A DNA stretch of 64,000 nt from Pseudomonadota bacterium (GTDB lineage Bacteria > Pseudomonadota > Alphaproteobacteria > Acetobacterales > Acetobacteraceae): the NCBI GenBank assembly GCA_021851785.1, contig JAJZBV010000007.1, positions 45,825 through 109,824 on the forward strand, in the 5' to 3' direction. Each line of letters begins with the position of its first letter. Position 1 is the first letter of the stretch. A program made the translations under genes and the position numbers. Below are positions 27,947-37,025 of this stretch, piece after piece. The notes under the pieces were generated by a model, which worked only from the letters and a program-made list of their open reading frames with translations, was not told the origin of the DNA and did not search any database.

Positions 27947-29866
27947 TTGCGCCGCGACACGAACCGCACCAGCGTCTTCACCCGCCGCGCCCTGATCCTC
28001 GGCGGGATCGAGGCGCTGGCCCTCGGCGGGCTCGCGGCCAAGCTCTATCAGGTGCAGGTGGCGGACGGGAAACGCTATGCCCTGCTCGCCGAGAGCAACC
28101 GGGTCAGCGCCCGCCTGCTCGCGCCCCCGCGCGGGCGGCTTTTGGACCGCGCCGGGACGCCGGTCGCCGGCAACCGGATGAACTGGCGCGCCGTGCTCGT
28201 CGCCGAAGAGACCGATGACGTCCAGGGGACGCTCGAGCGGTTTTCCGGCCTGATCCCGCTCTCCGACCACGAGCGCGCCCGGATCGACCGCGAGCTTGGC
28301 CATTCCCGCCGCTTCATCCCGATCATCCTGCGCGATTTCCTGGAATGGGACGAGATGGCGCTGATCGAGGTCAATGCCCCCGATCTCCCCGGCATCCTGA
28401 TCGATGTCGGCACCACGCGGCTCTACCCGTTCGGGGCGACGCTCGCCCATGTCATCGGCTATGTCGCGCCGCCGAGCGAGGACGAGGCCGAGGACGAGCC
28501 GCTGCTGGCGCTGCCCGGCATGCGGATCGGGCGCGCGGCGGTGGAGAAATATCATGATCTGGCACTCCGCGGCCGCGCCGGCCTGGTCCAGGTCGAGGTC
28601 AACGCGGTCGGCCGGGTGATCCGCGAGCTGGCGCGCGAGGAGGGGGTTCCCGGCGCCGAGATCACCCTCACCATCGATTCCGGGCTGCAGCAGGATGTCG
28701 TGGCGACGCTCGGCGCGGAGAGCGCGAGTGCCGTGGTGTTGGACGCCCAGAACGGCGAGGTGCTGGCGATGGCGACGACGCCGAGCTTCGACCCCGGCCT
28801 GTTCAATTCCGGCGTCTCGCAGGCGCAATGGAACGAATGGACGAAAAACCGCCAGACGCCGCTGATCAACAAGGCCGTCGCCGGGCTCTACGCGCCGGGC
28901 TCGACGTTCAAGATGGTGGTCGCCATGGCCGGGCTCGCGGCGCGCGCGATCACCGCGAACGAGCGCATCTTCTGCCCCGGCTATCTCGATCTCGGCGACA
29001 CCCGTTTCCATTGCTGGAGCCGCTATGGCCATGGCGCGCTCGATCTCCGCGGCGGGCTCAAGAACAGTTGCGACGTGTTTTTCTACGAGGTCGCGCGGCG
29101 CACCGGGATCGACGCCATCGCCGCCATGGCCAACCGCTTCGGCCTCGGCGTGCGCCCGGCGATCGAGCTGCCCGAGGCCCGCGCCGGCCTGGTCCCGACC
29201 CGCGCCTGGCGCGAGGGGCATGGCCATCACTGGAATCCCGGCGATACCGTGGTGCATGGCATCGGCCAGGGGTTTCTCGAGATCGCGCCGGTGCAGCTCG
29301 CGACCATGGCCGCCCGCATCGCGACCGGCCGCGCCGTCGAGCCGCATCTGACGCGGAGCGTCGGCGGCGCCGCCAGCCCCGGCGCCGACCCGGCTTCCTG
29401 GCCGGCGCTCGATGTCCCGGCGCCCTATCTGCACATGGTCCGCGAGGGCATGTGGGCGGTGGTCAACGAGCCGGGTGGCACCGCCCCCCTCGCCCGGCTC
29501 GATCTCCCGGGCGTGCAGCTCGCCGGCAAGACCGGCTCGACCCAGGTCCGCCACGTCTCGCGCGAGATGCGCGAGCATGGGCATTTCAACTCCGAGTCCC
29601 TCCCCTGGGAGTTCCGTCCGCACGCGCTCTTCGTCGCCTTCGCCCCCTATGACGCGCCGCGCTACGCGCTCGCCGTGGTCGTCGAGCACGGCAATGCCGG
29701 GGCGCAGCGGGCGGCGCCGCTCGCGCGCGCGATCATGACCGATGTCCTGCTCCGCGACCCCGCCAACCGCGCCGCCCCCGCACCCGCCGCGCCCCGCGTC
29801 ACCGCCCGCGCCGAGGCCGCCCCCATCGCCCCTCCCGACGGCCCCCCTCCGGCAGAGACGCGATGA
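27947..29866 (+). CDS. mrdA: Penicillin-binding protein 2 (elongasome transpeptidase)
   Basis: A 639-residue class B PBP. A short cytoplasmic tail and membrane anchor ('ALILGGIEALALGGLAAKLY') precede the dimerisation domain ('LLAPPRGRLLDRAGTPVAGN') and the transpeptidase domain. The catalytic SxxK is 'APGSTFKMVV' (Ser at about residue 319), SxN is in 'LKNSCDVFFYE', and KTG is in 'LAGKTGSTQVRH'. It cross-links lateral wall peptidoglycan with RodA. Translation appears to start at TTG 27947, three bases after the mreD stop, with a GGAG-type site inside mreD. The C-terminal 35 residues are Pro/Ala-rich. Confidence 0.96.
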   Translation: MRRDTNRTSVFTRRALILGGIEALALGGLAAKLYQVQVADGKRYALLAESNRVSARLLAPPRGRLLDRAGTPVAGNRMNWRAVLVAEETDDVQGTLERFSGLIPLSDHERARIDRELGHSRRFIPIILRDFLEWDEMALIEVNAPDLPGILIDVGTTRLYPFGATLAHVIGYVAPPSEDEAEDEPLLALPGMRIGRAAVEKYHDLALRGRAGLVQVEVNAVGRVIRELAREEGVPGAEITLTIDSGLQQDVVATLGAESASAVVLDAQNGEVLAMATTPSFDPGLFNSGVSQAQWNEWTKNRQTPLINKAVAGLYAPGSTFKMVVAMAGLAARAITANERIFCPGYLDLGDTRFHCWSRYGHGALDLRGGLKNSCDVFFYEVARRTGIDAIAAMANRFGLGVRPAIELPEARAGLVPTRAWREGHGHHWNPGDTVVHGIGQGFLEIAPVQLATMAARIATGRAVEPHLTRSVGGAASPGADPASWPALDVPAPYLHMVREGMWAVVNEPGGTAPLARLDLPGVQLAGKTGSTQVRHVSREMREHGHFNSESLPWEFRPHALFVAFAPYDAPRYALAVVVEHGNAGAQRAAPLARAIMTDVLLRDPANRAAPAPAAPRVTARAEAAPIAPPDGPPPAETR

Positions 29867-31005
29867 TCGAGCGGCGGCTCTACCGCGCCGAGGGGTTCGG
29901 GCTCGCCGCCAAGCTGCGCGCCGTGAGCTGGCTCTATGTCACCCTGCTCACCCTGCTCGCCTTGGTCGGCTATGTCGCGCTCTATTCCGCCGGCGGCGGG
30001 CCTGCCCCCTTCGCCAACCGTCATGCGCTGCGCTTTGCCGCCGGCCTCGTGATCCTGATCGCGACCGCGCTCACCGATCTCCGCCTGATCCGGCGCCTCG
30101 CCTGGCCGCTTTACGGGCTCGGGATCGCGCTTTTGCTCGCCGTCGCGCGTTTCGGCCATGTCGGCAAGGGGGCGCAGCGCTGGATCGAGATCGGCGCGTT
30201 CCAGCTCCAGCCGAGCGAGCTGATGAAGATTTTCCTCGTCCTCGCTTTGGCCGCCTGGTTCCGCCGCGCCTCCTGGGAGCGGGTCGGCAACCCGCTGTTC
30301 CTGATCCCGCCGGCGCTGGCGAGCGCCATTCCGGTGGTGCTCATCCTGAAACAGCCCAATCTCGGCACCGCCGTCATCACCGCCTTGGTCGCCGGCTCCG
30401 TGTTCTTCGCCGCCGGCGTCAGGTGGTGGAAATTCGCCCTCATCGCGCTCGCGATCGGCCTCGCCACGCCGCTCGCCTATCACCACCTGCATGACTATCA
30501 GCGCGCCCGCATCGAAACCTTCCTCCACCCCGAGAGCGACCCGCTCGGCACCGGCTACAACATCATCCAGTCCAAGATCGCGCTCGGCTCGGGCGGGCTC
30601 TGGGGCAAGGGGTTCCTGCACGGAACCCAGGGCCATCTCGATTTCCTGCCGGAAAAACAGACCGATTTCATCTTCACCGTGCTCGCCGAGGAGTTCGGCC
30701 TGGTCGGCGCGCTGGCCCTGCTCGCGCTGATCACCACGCTCATCGCCGGCGGCTTCGTCATCGCGCTCCGCGCCCGCGACCCGTTCGGCCGCCTCGTCGC
30801 GACCGGCATCACCACCAATTATTTCCTCTATGTTTTCGTCAACCTGGCGATGGTCATGGGGGCGATCCCGGTCGGCGGCGTGCCGCTGCCGCTGGTCTCG
30901 CATGGCGGCTCGGCGCTGCTCACCGCGATGTTCGGCTTCGGCCTCCTGCTCTCGGTCGAGGTGCATCGCGATGTCGCCGCCGATCCCGAGCGCGAGCCGT
31001 TCTGA
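29863..31005 (+). CDS. rodA: SEDS glycosyltransferase RodA
   Basis: A 380-residue polytopic membrane glycosyltransferase that polymerises lipid II in the elongasome with PBP2. SEDS motifs include 'GKGAQRWIEIGAFQLQPSEL', 'ILKQPNLGTAVI', 'SKIALGSGGLWGKGFLHGTQ', 'FLPEKQTDFIFTVLAEEFG' and 'GVPLPLVSHGGSAL'. Its ATG overlaps the mrdA stop (ATGA), consistent with coupled translation. Confidence 0.97.
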   Translation: MIERRLYRAEGFGLAAKLRAVSWLYVTLLTLLALVGYVALYSAGGGPAPFANRHALRFAAGLVILIATALTDLRLIRRLAWPLYGLGIALLLAVARFGHVGKGAQRWIEIGAFQLQPSELMKIFLVLALAAWFRRASWERVGNPLFLIPPALASAIPVVLILKQPNLGTAVITALVAGSVFFAAGVRWWKFALIALAIGLATPLAYHHLHDYQRARIETFLHPESDPLGTGYNIIQSKIALGSGGLWGKGFLHGTQGHLDFLPEKQTDFIFTVLAEEFGLVGALALLALITTLIAGGFVIALRARDPFGRLVATGITTNYFLYVFVNLAMVMGAIPVGGVPLPLVSHGGSALLTAMFGFGLLLSVEVHRDVAADPEREPF

Positions 31006-31022
31006 TCCCCGGGGGCGCGCGC

Positions 31023-32510
31023 ATGGAGCGGGTCTATCAGGCGATTTTCGAGGTGGCGGCGGACGGGATTTTCGTCATCGGCGCGGAGGGCGCCGTCGTT
31101 CTCGCCAACCCGGCCGCCGGCGCCCTCCTCGCCAGCGACGAAGCGGCGCTGATCGGCCGCCCGATCGGCGAGTTCCTGCGCGATCCCCTCGATCCGGCCG
31201 CCCTTCTGCCGCGCCCCGCCGCGCGGGTTTCGGGCCCGCGCGAGATGGAGGCGATCCGTTCCGATGGCTATCGCTTTCCGGTCGAGGTCACGCTCCGCGA
31301 TGTCGCGCGCGACGACGGGCCGGCGCTGGTGGCCATCGCGCACGACATTTCCTCGCGCCGCGCCACCCGCGACATCCTGCTCGCGCGCGAGGAATTGCTG
31401 CGCGCGATCATCGCGACGGTGCCCGAAGCGGTCATCGTCATCGACGCCGAGGGCACCATCATCTCCTTCAGCGCCGCCGCCGAGCGCATGTTCGGCCACC
31501 CCGCCGCCGCCATGCTCGGGCGCAATGTCCGGATGCTGATGCCCGAGCCCTATCGCGGCCAGCACGATTCCTATCTCGCCCATTATCTCGCAACCGGCGA
31601 GAAGCGGATCATCGGCATCGGCCGCATCGTCGTCGGCCAGCGCGCCGATGGCTCGACGTTTCCGATCGAACTCCAGGTCGGCGAGGTCGAGGCCGGCGGC
31701 CGGCGCCTGTTTGCCGGCTTCGTGCGCGACCTCACCGAGCAGCAGGAGACCGAGCGGCGGCTTCAGGATCTGCACGGCAAGCTGTTGCACGCCTCGCGGC
31801 TTTCGACGCTCGGGCGGATGGCCTCCACCCTCGCCCATGAGATCAACCAGCCGCTGACCGCGATCGCCAATTACGTCCAGGCCGGGCGGCAATTGCTCGC
31901 GAGCGGGCGGGCGGAGCTTCTGCCCAAGGTCGCCGACGCGCTGGCCCGCGCCGGCGAGCAGGCGGCGCGCGCCGGCGCCATCATCCAGCGCCTCCGGAGC
32001 TTCGTCACCCGCGGCGAGAGCGAGCGGAAACCCGAGGATCTCAACGCCCTGGTCGAGGAGGCGGCGGCGCTGGCGCTGGTGGGCGCGCGCGAATACAGCA
32101 TCCGCGTCACCTTCGCGCTCGCCCCCGATCTTCCGCCGGTGCTCGCCGACCGGGTGCAGGTGCAGCAGGTGGTGCTCAATCTGGTCCGCAACGCGGTCGA
32201 GGTGTTGCAGCCTTGTGCCCGGCGCGAGATCACCGTCACCACCGCGGCGCTGTCCGAGGAATTCGCCGAAATCACCGTCACCGATAGCGGCCCCGGGATC
32301 GCGCAAGAGGTCCGCGAGCAGCTTTTCAGCCCCTTCGTCTCCACCAAGCGCGACGGCATGGGGCTCGGGCTCTCGATCTGCCGCGAGATCGTCGAGAGCC
32401 ATGGCGGGCGGATCAGCGTCGCCTCCACGCCGGAGACGGGATCGCCGGAGAGCGGGACGGTGTTCCGCTTCACCCTCGCCTTCGCGGCCCCCGAAGGAGA
32501 TCCAGGGTGA
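31023..32510 (+). CDS. fixL: FixL-like oxygen-sensing PAS histidine kinase
   Basis: A 495-residue soluble sensor kinase with two PAS domains (about residues 5-115 and 125-245) and a kinase core. The second PAS has the haem-PAS signature of FixL: 'MPEPYRGQHDSYLAHYLATG' with the expected proximal His181, then 'KRIIGIGRIVVGQRADGSTF'. The kinase has 'STLAHEINQPLTAIANYVQ', the N box 'LNLVRNAVEVLQ' and 'DGMGLGLSICREIVESHGG'. Such kinases are active when haem is deoxygenated. It is 18 bp downstream of rodA and overlaps fixJ. No fix or nif targets are visible here. Confidence 0.9.
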   Translation: MERVYQAIFEVAADGIFVIGAEGAVVLANPAAGALLASDEAALIGRPIGEFLRDPLDPAALLPRPAARVSGPREMEAIRSDGYRFPVEVTLRDVARDDGPALVAIAHDISSRRATRDILLAREELLRAIIATVPEAVIVIDAEGTIISFSAAAERMFGHPAAAMLGRNVRMLMPEPYRGQHDSYLAHYLATGEKRIIGIGRIVVGQRADGSTFPIELQVGEVEAGGRRLFAGFVRDLTEQQETERRLQDLHGKLLHASRLSTLGRMASTLAHEINQPLTAIANYVQAGRQLLASGRAELLPKVADALARAGEQAARAGAIIQRLRSFVTRGESERKPEDLNALVEEAAALALVGAREYSIRVTFALAPDLPPVLADRVQVQQVVLNLVRNAVEVLQPCARREITVTTAALSEEFAEITVTDSGPGIAQEVREQLFSPFVSTKRDGMGLGLSICREIVESHGGRISVASTPETGSPESGTVFRFTLAFAAPEGDPG

Positions 32511-33130
32511 CGGCTGACCCGGTGGTGATCATCGTCGATGACGACGAGGCGGTCCGGGACTCGCTCTCATTCCTGCTCGACGTCGCGGGCTACCGCACGC
32601 GCGCCTTCGCCTCCGGCACGGCCCTGCTCGAAGCCCTGCTCCCCCCCCTGGCGGCGGCGGACGCGGGCTGCCTCCTCCTCGATGTGCGGATGCCGGAGAT
32701 CGACGGCGTGACCACGCTGGAGCGGTTGCGGGCGGCGGGGTTCCAGCTTCCCGCGATCATCATGACCGGGCACGCCGATGTGCCGCTGGCGGTGCGCGCG
32801 ATGAAGGCCGGGGCGCGGGATTTCATCGAAAAACCGTTCTCCGACGGGGCGATTCTGGCGGCGGTCGCGCAGGCGCTGGAGGCCGAGGCCCGCGCGCCGG
32901 GGCACGCGGCGCTCGCGCGGGTCGCGACCCTCACCCCGCGCGAGCGGGAAGTGCTGGCGGGGCTGGTCGCCGGCCTGCCCAACAAGAGCATCGCCTACGA
33001 CCTCGGCATCAGCCCGCGCACGGTGGAAATCCACCGCGCCCATGTGATGGAAAAACTCGAAGCGCGCAGCCTCTCCGAACTGGTGCGCCTGGCGCTGGCC
33101 GCCGGGATCGAGCCGGGGGCGCGGCGGTAG
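32507..33130 (+). CDS. fixJ: FixJ-like response regulator
   Basis: A 207-residue regulator of the NarL/FixJ class. The receiver has 'VIIVDDDEAVRDSLSFLLD', the phosphoacceptor in 'GCLLLDVRMPEIDGVTTLE', and 'MKAGARDFIEKPFSD'. The LuxR-type output domain is 'TLTPREREVLAGLVAGLPNK' plus 'SPRTVEIHRAHVMEKL'. It starts with GTG overlapping the fixL stop (GTGA), so the two form a coupled pair. Confidence 0.92.
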   Translation: MTADPVVIIVDDDEAVRDSLSFLLDVAGYRTRAFASGTALLEALLPPLAAADAGCLLLDVRMPEIDGVTTLERLRAAGFQLPAIIMTGHADVPLAVRAMKAGARDFIEKPFSDGAILAAVAQALEAEARAPGHAALARVATLTPREREVLAGLVAGLPNKSIAYDLGISPRTVEIHRAHVMEKLEARSLSELVRLALAAGIEPGARR

Positions 33131-33192
33131 GGCTCTCCCACAGGAGAAAAGTTTTTGGTTCGTTTTTTCAAAACCGCACAACCGTGGTAGTG

Positions 33193-34272
33193 ATGGCTCC
33201 CCACGCCCGTTTTCAGGAATCCGCCGTGCCTCACGCGATCAAGAAAGTTCTGAGGTCCGTTATCTATCGGATTCCGGGGGCGCGGCGTCCTTTTCAGCAC
33301 AGGGACGCCGCTTTCGCCGAACGCGACGCCGCCCTCCGCCAGCGCGACGCGGCGCAGGCGCAGCTCGCACGGCTGCAAGACGAGGCCGACGCGCGCCACG
33401 ATATTCCGGACGTCCTGCGCCTGAGCCGCGAAGAATGGGAGGTGAAGGCGCGACTCTCTTCCCTGGCCGAATGGGAGAATTTCATCCGCGCTCGTCCCGA
33501 GGCGGCCAGCCAGACAGTGCCGGAGGAGATCGCCCGCCACGCCGCGGCGCATGGCATCGTTTCCGCTTTTTTCGGAAATATCTGGCTGCGCATCGCGGAA
33601 AACCTCGCAACCCTCCCCGCGGACAAGAATTACCGCGAGAACCTCATCGCGCGGGGACTCAATGCGCGCCAGCGCGCCTTGCTGGATCTGTTGTCCGAGG
33701 TTTTTGAACACCAGGCGGCGAATGGGCTCCGCATCTACGCCCATGAAGCCCTGACCTTACTCGCCATGACCCTGCGAGCGCGCTATCCGCGCTTTGTCGG
33801 CTCGGAATACGCCGGCGACGATGCCGGGCGAGACTGGCTGTTTCCGATCCCGGCGCTGGACGCCGCCGCCACCGGCTGGCCCGACGCCGGTTTCGATGCG
33901 GTCCTCAGCGCCGATGTCCTCGAGCATGTTCCCGATATCGGCGCAACATTGCGCGAAACCGCCCGCATCCTGAAGCCGGGCGGCCATTTCCTGGCAACCT
34001 TCCCTTTTGCCTGCAACGCCGAGCAAACCTCGGTCCGCGCCCGCCTCGAAAACGGCGCCATCACCTATTTTTCGCCGCCGGAATATCACGGCAACCCCGT
34101 CGATCCCGAGGGCGGCTCGCTGGTCTTCGCCATTCCCGGCTGGGATATTATCGGCCAATGCGAAGCGGCCGGGTTTCGCCGCGCGGAGATGCTGTTCTGG
34201 ATGTCCGCGCGCCACGGCATTACCGGCGGGCCCGGCGTCGGCGGGGTTTTCATCCTCGATGCGCTCAAGTGA
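33193..34272 (+). CDS. SAM-dependent methyltransferase
   Basis: A 359-residue protein with an N-terminal coiled-coil stretch of repeated 'RDAAFAERDAALRQRDAAQ', a helical middle, and a C-terminal class I methyltransferase domain. In the C-terminal domain the acidic motif lies in 'FDAVLSADVLEHVPDIGATL', followed by 'RILKPGGHFLATFPFACNAE'. The early glycine motif I is degenerate or replaced ('PRFVGSEYAGDDAGRDWLFP'), as in methyltransferase type 11 proteins of glycan clusters. The substrate is unknown. The start is ATG 33193; GTG 33184 is close and in frame. A degenerate A/T palindrome (33150-33177) precedes it. Confidence 0.75.
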   Translation: MAPHARFQESAVPHAIKKVLRSVIYRIPGARRPFQHRDAAFAERDAALRQRDAAQAQLARLQDEADARHDIPDVLRLSREEWEVKARLSSLAEWENFIRARPEAASQTVPEEIARHAAAHGIVSAFFGNIWLRIAENLATLPADKNYRENLIARGLNARQRALLDLLSEVFEHQAANGLRIYAHEALTLLAMTLRARYPRFVGSEYAGDDAGRDWLFPIPALDAAATGWPDAGFDAVLSADVLEHVPDIGATLRETARILKPGGHFLATFPFACNAEQTSVRARLENGAITYFSPPEYHGNPVDPEGGSLVFAIPGWDIIGQCEAAGFRRAEMLFWMSARHGITGGPGVGGVFILDALK

Positions 34273-34308
34273 TTTGTCGGTTCTGACGAGCGAGCGGCGA
34301 GGGAGTCT

Positions 34309-35010
34309 TTATCGAGGACGCTGAAAATCAACGTCGTGCCGCGCCGCCCAGGCCGCGGCGAGTGTCTCCCGCTCCCGCCGGTTGGCCGCGGTCCGTGAGC
34401 GCACCGCCGCGACGATGTCGGGGGCGGCGCGATCGGGCGTGCCCGCATCGAAAGGCGGCGCCGGGGCATATTCCAGAGAGAGCTGAATGGCCTCCGCCGC
34501 CGCCTGTCCGGCGAGTTCCGCAACCAGGGTCAGCGCGAAATCGATCCCGGCGGTGACGCCCCCGCCGGTGAGCAGATTGCCGTCGCGCACCACGCGCGCC
34601 TCGACCGGGATGGCGCCGTAGGACGCGAGCAGATCATGCGCGTTCCAATGCGTGGTGGCCCGCTTGCCGCGCAGCAGCCCGGCCGCGCCGAGGACGAGGG
34701 CGCCGGTGCAGACGGAGGTGAGATACCGTGCCGCGGCCGCTTTTCGGCGCACGAAGGCGAGCGCGCTCTCATCGGTCAACAGCGCGTTCACCCCTGCCCC
34801 GCCGGGGATGCAGACGACGTCGAGGGGCGGGCAGTCGGCATAGGTCGTGGTCGGCGTGAGCTTGAGGCCGGTGGACGCGGCGACGGCCTCCCGCGTCGCC
34901 GCCACCAGATGAACCCGCGCCCCCGGGAGGGAGGCGAACACCTCATACGGGCCGGTGAGATCGAGTTGCTGGACCTTCGGGAACAGCAGGAAGCCGATAT
35001 CGAGCGTCAT
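34309..35010 (-). CDS. DJ-1/PfpI family protein, isonitrile hydratase-like
   Basis: A 233-residue class I glutamine amidotransferase-like protein of the DJ-1/PfpI superfamily. The nucleophile elbow is 'YLTSVCTGALVLGAAGLL' (Cys at about residue 98), with the early motif 'DLTGPYEVFASLPGARVHLV' and 'CIPGGAGVNALL'. This pattern resembles isonitrile hydratase (InhA) and the sensory half of GlxA-like regulators, but no AraC domain is attached. The gene stands alone between convergent and divergent neighbours. The substrate is unproven. Confidence 0.85.
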   Translation of the reverse strand: MTLDIGFLLFPKVQQLDLTGPYEVFASLPGARVHLVAATREAVAASTGLKLTPTTTYADCPPLDVVCIPGGAGVNALLTDESALAFVRRKAAAARYLTSVCTGALVLGAAGLLRGKRATTHWNAHDLLASYGAIPVEARVVRDGNLLTGGGVTAGIDFALTLVAELAGQAAAEAIQLSLEYAPAPPFDAGTPDRAAPDIVAAVRSRTAANRRERETLAAAWAARHDVDFQRPR

Positions 35011-35080
35011 TCCCCGGCTCCGGTTGATGCTGTTTCACGTCTCACGGCGCGCCGCTCGGGCCGATCACGCATGGCTTGAG

Positions 35081-36313
35081 TCATGAGGAGGCTTTCGCTG
35101 GTTGCTGGCTCGCTTGAAGCCGGTCCTTGGCCTCACGCACATAATTGCTGCTGTCGAGGCCAACGAGGCTTGCCATCTGATCGAATGTTGGCGCGAGCGC
35201 GACGATGGCCTCGTCCTCGGTTCCCGGCAACGTCTCGAAGACGGATGCGGTGAAATGGTATTGGTCGCGGTCGGTGCGATAGGCATACTGCGCAGGGCTG
35301 CCATTCCAATAACCTCTAAATTCGACGTCATCCATCCCAAGCAGACTAACAAGGATCGCATAGGGCGGCGCGATACCACAAGCATTGAGGGTATTGGAAA
35401 ATCTCATCGAGAGGCCGAGACTGAGTTCTTCCATAAAAGTGGCGTGTGGATGTAAATATTTGTTACGATCTAGTATCAATGTGTAGATAAGTTCCGCATC
35501 TTGCCTGGCGCAAACGCATTCGACGATGCCGGAACGGAAGACTCGCGTATAAGCGCGGCCCTGCACGAAGGCGATCTGACCGTCAAAATTCACTCTTGAC
35601 ACGATGTCCAGGCCATTTTCTCCTGGCGGATGGAAACCATTTCCCGCCCGCGCGCGAAGGTCGGCGAATGAAACCACGGCCGTCGGATTGAAGGCGCTGT
35701 AGGGCACGACATGCAGTATGAAGCGCCGGGGCCTCTCCCCGGATAACGCCACCGGCGTTTCGCCGGCGGCGATGCGGGCGATGCGTTCCATGCGGAATTC
35801 GCGGATGCGCTCGGCAAGATGCGGCGCGGCGAGGAAGAGATTGCGGAGTTCGCCGATATCCGGCTCATATTTTCCGCCCGAGGACCGCGCATAAAACCGA
35901 TTGCTGCCCTTGAACTTCACCCGATGCGGCGGGTTATAGCTTTTCGGGACGCGAATGACGAAAACGCCGCCGCCGGAAACCTGAACGCTGTGGACGGCAA
36001 GCCCGATGATGCGCGGCTCGACGCCATCGCGCGCCATTCCTTCGAGCCGGAGGCGTTCCTTGTCGGCATCGTCTGTGAACGGCGTGATCTTGCTCGGAAC
36101 GCCGGCGTTTTCCGCCATGCCGATGACGATATCACCGCCGGCGGCGTTGGCGAAGGAGCAGATATCGGCGAGAAATTCCTTCCTGGCCGCCTCATTCCCG
36201 CCATAGGTCTTGCGCTTGTAGTCGATATAAAGGCTCTCCCGCGCGCCGGTCTCGATCAGCTCGCGAAGATTCTGCTCGGTGATTTTATCGAGCGGGAGAT
36301 GAAGGAGAGCCAT
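35081..36313 (-). CDS. AlbA_2 (Schlafen-like) ATP-binding protein
   Basis: A 410-residue protein whose first 200 residues form an AlbA_2/Schlafen-AAA-type domain: 'GARESLYIDYKRKTYGG', 'FLADICSFANAAGGDIVIGM', and 'FVIRVPKSYNPPHRVKFKG' followed by 'RFYARSSGGKYEP'. The C-terminal half is unrecognised. Such domains occur in putative transcriptional regulators and in defence islands. It lies 91 bp downstream of the TOPRIM-like gene in a leftward series. ATG 36313 (after GGAGAG) is preferred because the AlbA_2 domain begins soon after it. Confidence 0.8.
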   Translation of the reverse strand: MALLHLPLDKITEQNLRELIETGARESLYIDYKRKTYGGNEAARKEFLADICSFANAAGGDIVIGMAENAGVPSKITPFTDDADKERLRLEGMARDGVEPRIIGLAVHSVQVSGGGVFVIRVPKSYNPPHRVKFKGSNRFYARSSGGKYEPDIGELRNLFLAAPHLAERIREFRMERIARIAAGETPVALSGERPRRFILHVVPYSAFNPTAVVSFADLRARAGNGFHPPGENGLDIVSRVNFDGQIAFVQGRAYTRVFRSGIVECVCARQDAELIYTLILDRNKYLHPHATFMEELSLGLSMRFSNTLNACGIAPPYAILVSLLGMDDVEFRGYWNGSPAQYAYRTDRDQYHFTASVFETLPGTEDEAIVALAPTFDQMASLVGLDSSNYVREAKDRLQASQQPAKASS

Positions 36314-36404
36314 GATCGATCTCCTATCGGGTGGGCGGGGTTGCGAACATCGCAGATCGCCGGGAGGAGTCGCAAGCCCTTCGCGCGCGCGCGGGGGGGG
36401 GGTG

Positions 36405-37025
36405 TCATCCCCCGCGTTCCGCCGCCACGATCTCGCGCAGCCGGCACAGAGCGCGGGTGAGAGAGGGGGCGCGGCCGGATTTCGCCGCGCGCTTGGGATT
36501 CCAACCCGAACCCGCGAATGCCGCGTGCCATTCGCCGAGGCTTTGCCAATCCGGAACGCCCCGGCCGCGGGCCTCCCGCATGTGGCGGGCGAGTTTCGTG
36601 GCCTCGCGATCCGCCCAGCCGAGGACCAGCGTCTTGAGCGCACCCTCCGTTTCCGGCCGCTCGGGTATCGCGCCGACCCGGAGGCCACAAAACGTGGCAT
36701 AGGCGTCGCGGTCGGCCATCAGCCAGGATTCGGCCGAGGGAACCGCGATGCGGAGGAAGCAGCGCGGATTCCGCCCGGGCAAAAGCCGCGCGACAAGGCC
36801 GCCGGCACAAATTTCGCTGTCGAGATCACGGAGAATGAGAACGGGATTGCCAAATTTGGCGCCAGTGTTCAAACTGTCCGCGCGTCGATCGAGCGCGTCC
36901 TTGCCGGTCCGCCGAGGGCGGAAATAATTCCTCCCCGGCCGCGCGCCGACAGCCTCGATCAACGCCCGCGCGATCGCCAAATCCGAGCGGCCTTCGCCAA
37001 GATAGTCGATCTCAACCGATGACAT
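36405..37025 (-). CDS. TOPRIM-like protein partnered with an AAA ATPase
   Basis: A 206-residue protein with TOPRIM-type acidic motifs: Glu in 'EIDYLGEGRSDLAIARAL' and the DxD-like 'NPVLILRDLDSE', then the conserved 'FLRIAVPSAESWLMADRDAY'. The pattern is like DUF4276/RloB-type proteins. It overlaps the 3' end of the ATPase gene by 14 bases, so the two are translationally coupled. OLD-type nucleases fuse ATPase and TOPRIM in one chain; here they are separate, as in RloAB- or PARIS-type systems. A role in anti-phage defence is inference from this pairing. Confidence 0.72.
   Translation of the reverse strand: MSSVEIDYLGEGRSDLAIARALIEAVGARPGRNYFRPRRTGKDALDRRADSLNTGAKFGNPVLILRDLDSEICAGGLVARLLPGRNPRCFLRIAVPSAESWLMADRDAYATFCGLRVGAIPERPETEGALKTLVLGWADREATKLARHMREARGRGVPDWQSLGEWHAAFAGSGWNPKRAAKSGRAPSLTRALCRLREIVAAERGG

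Noticed and set aside
27296..29689. Long minus-strand open frame opposite mreD-mrdA
   Set aside because: Same antisense artefact; the plus strand carries PBP2 with all catalytic motifs.
31023..33130. Nitrogen-fixation gene cluster
   Set aside because: fixLJ alone does not show nitrogen fixation; no nif or fixK/fixN genes are in the window.
36363..36404. G-run and CGCGCG stretch between the AlbA_2 and TOPRIM-like genes considered as a functional element
   Set aside because: Simple-sequence GC tract with no dyad or conserved box; nothing supports a specific role.
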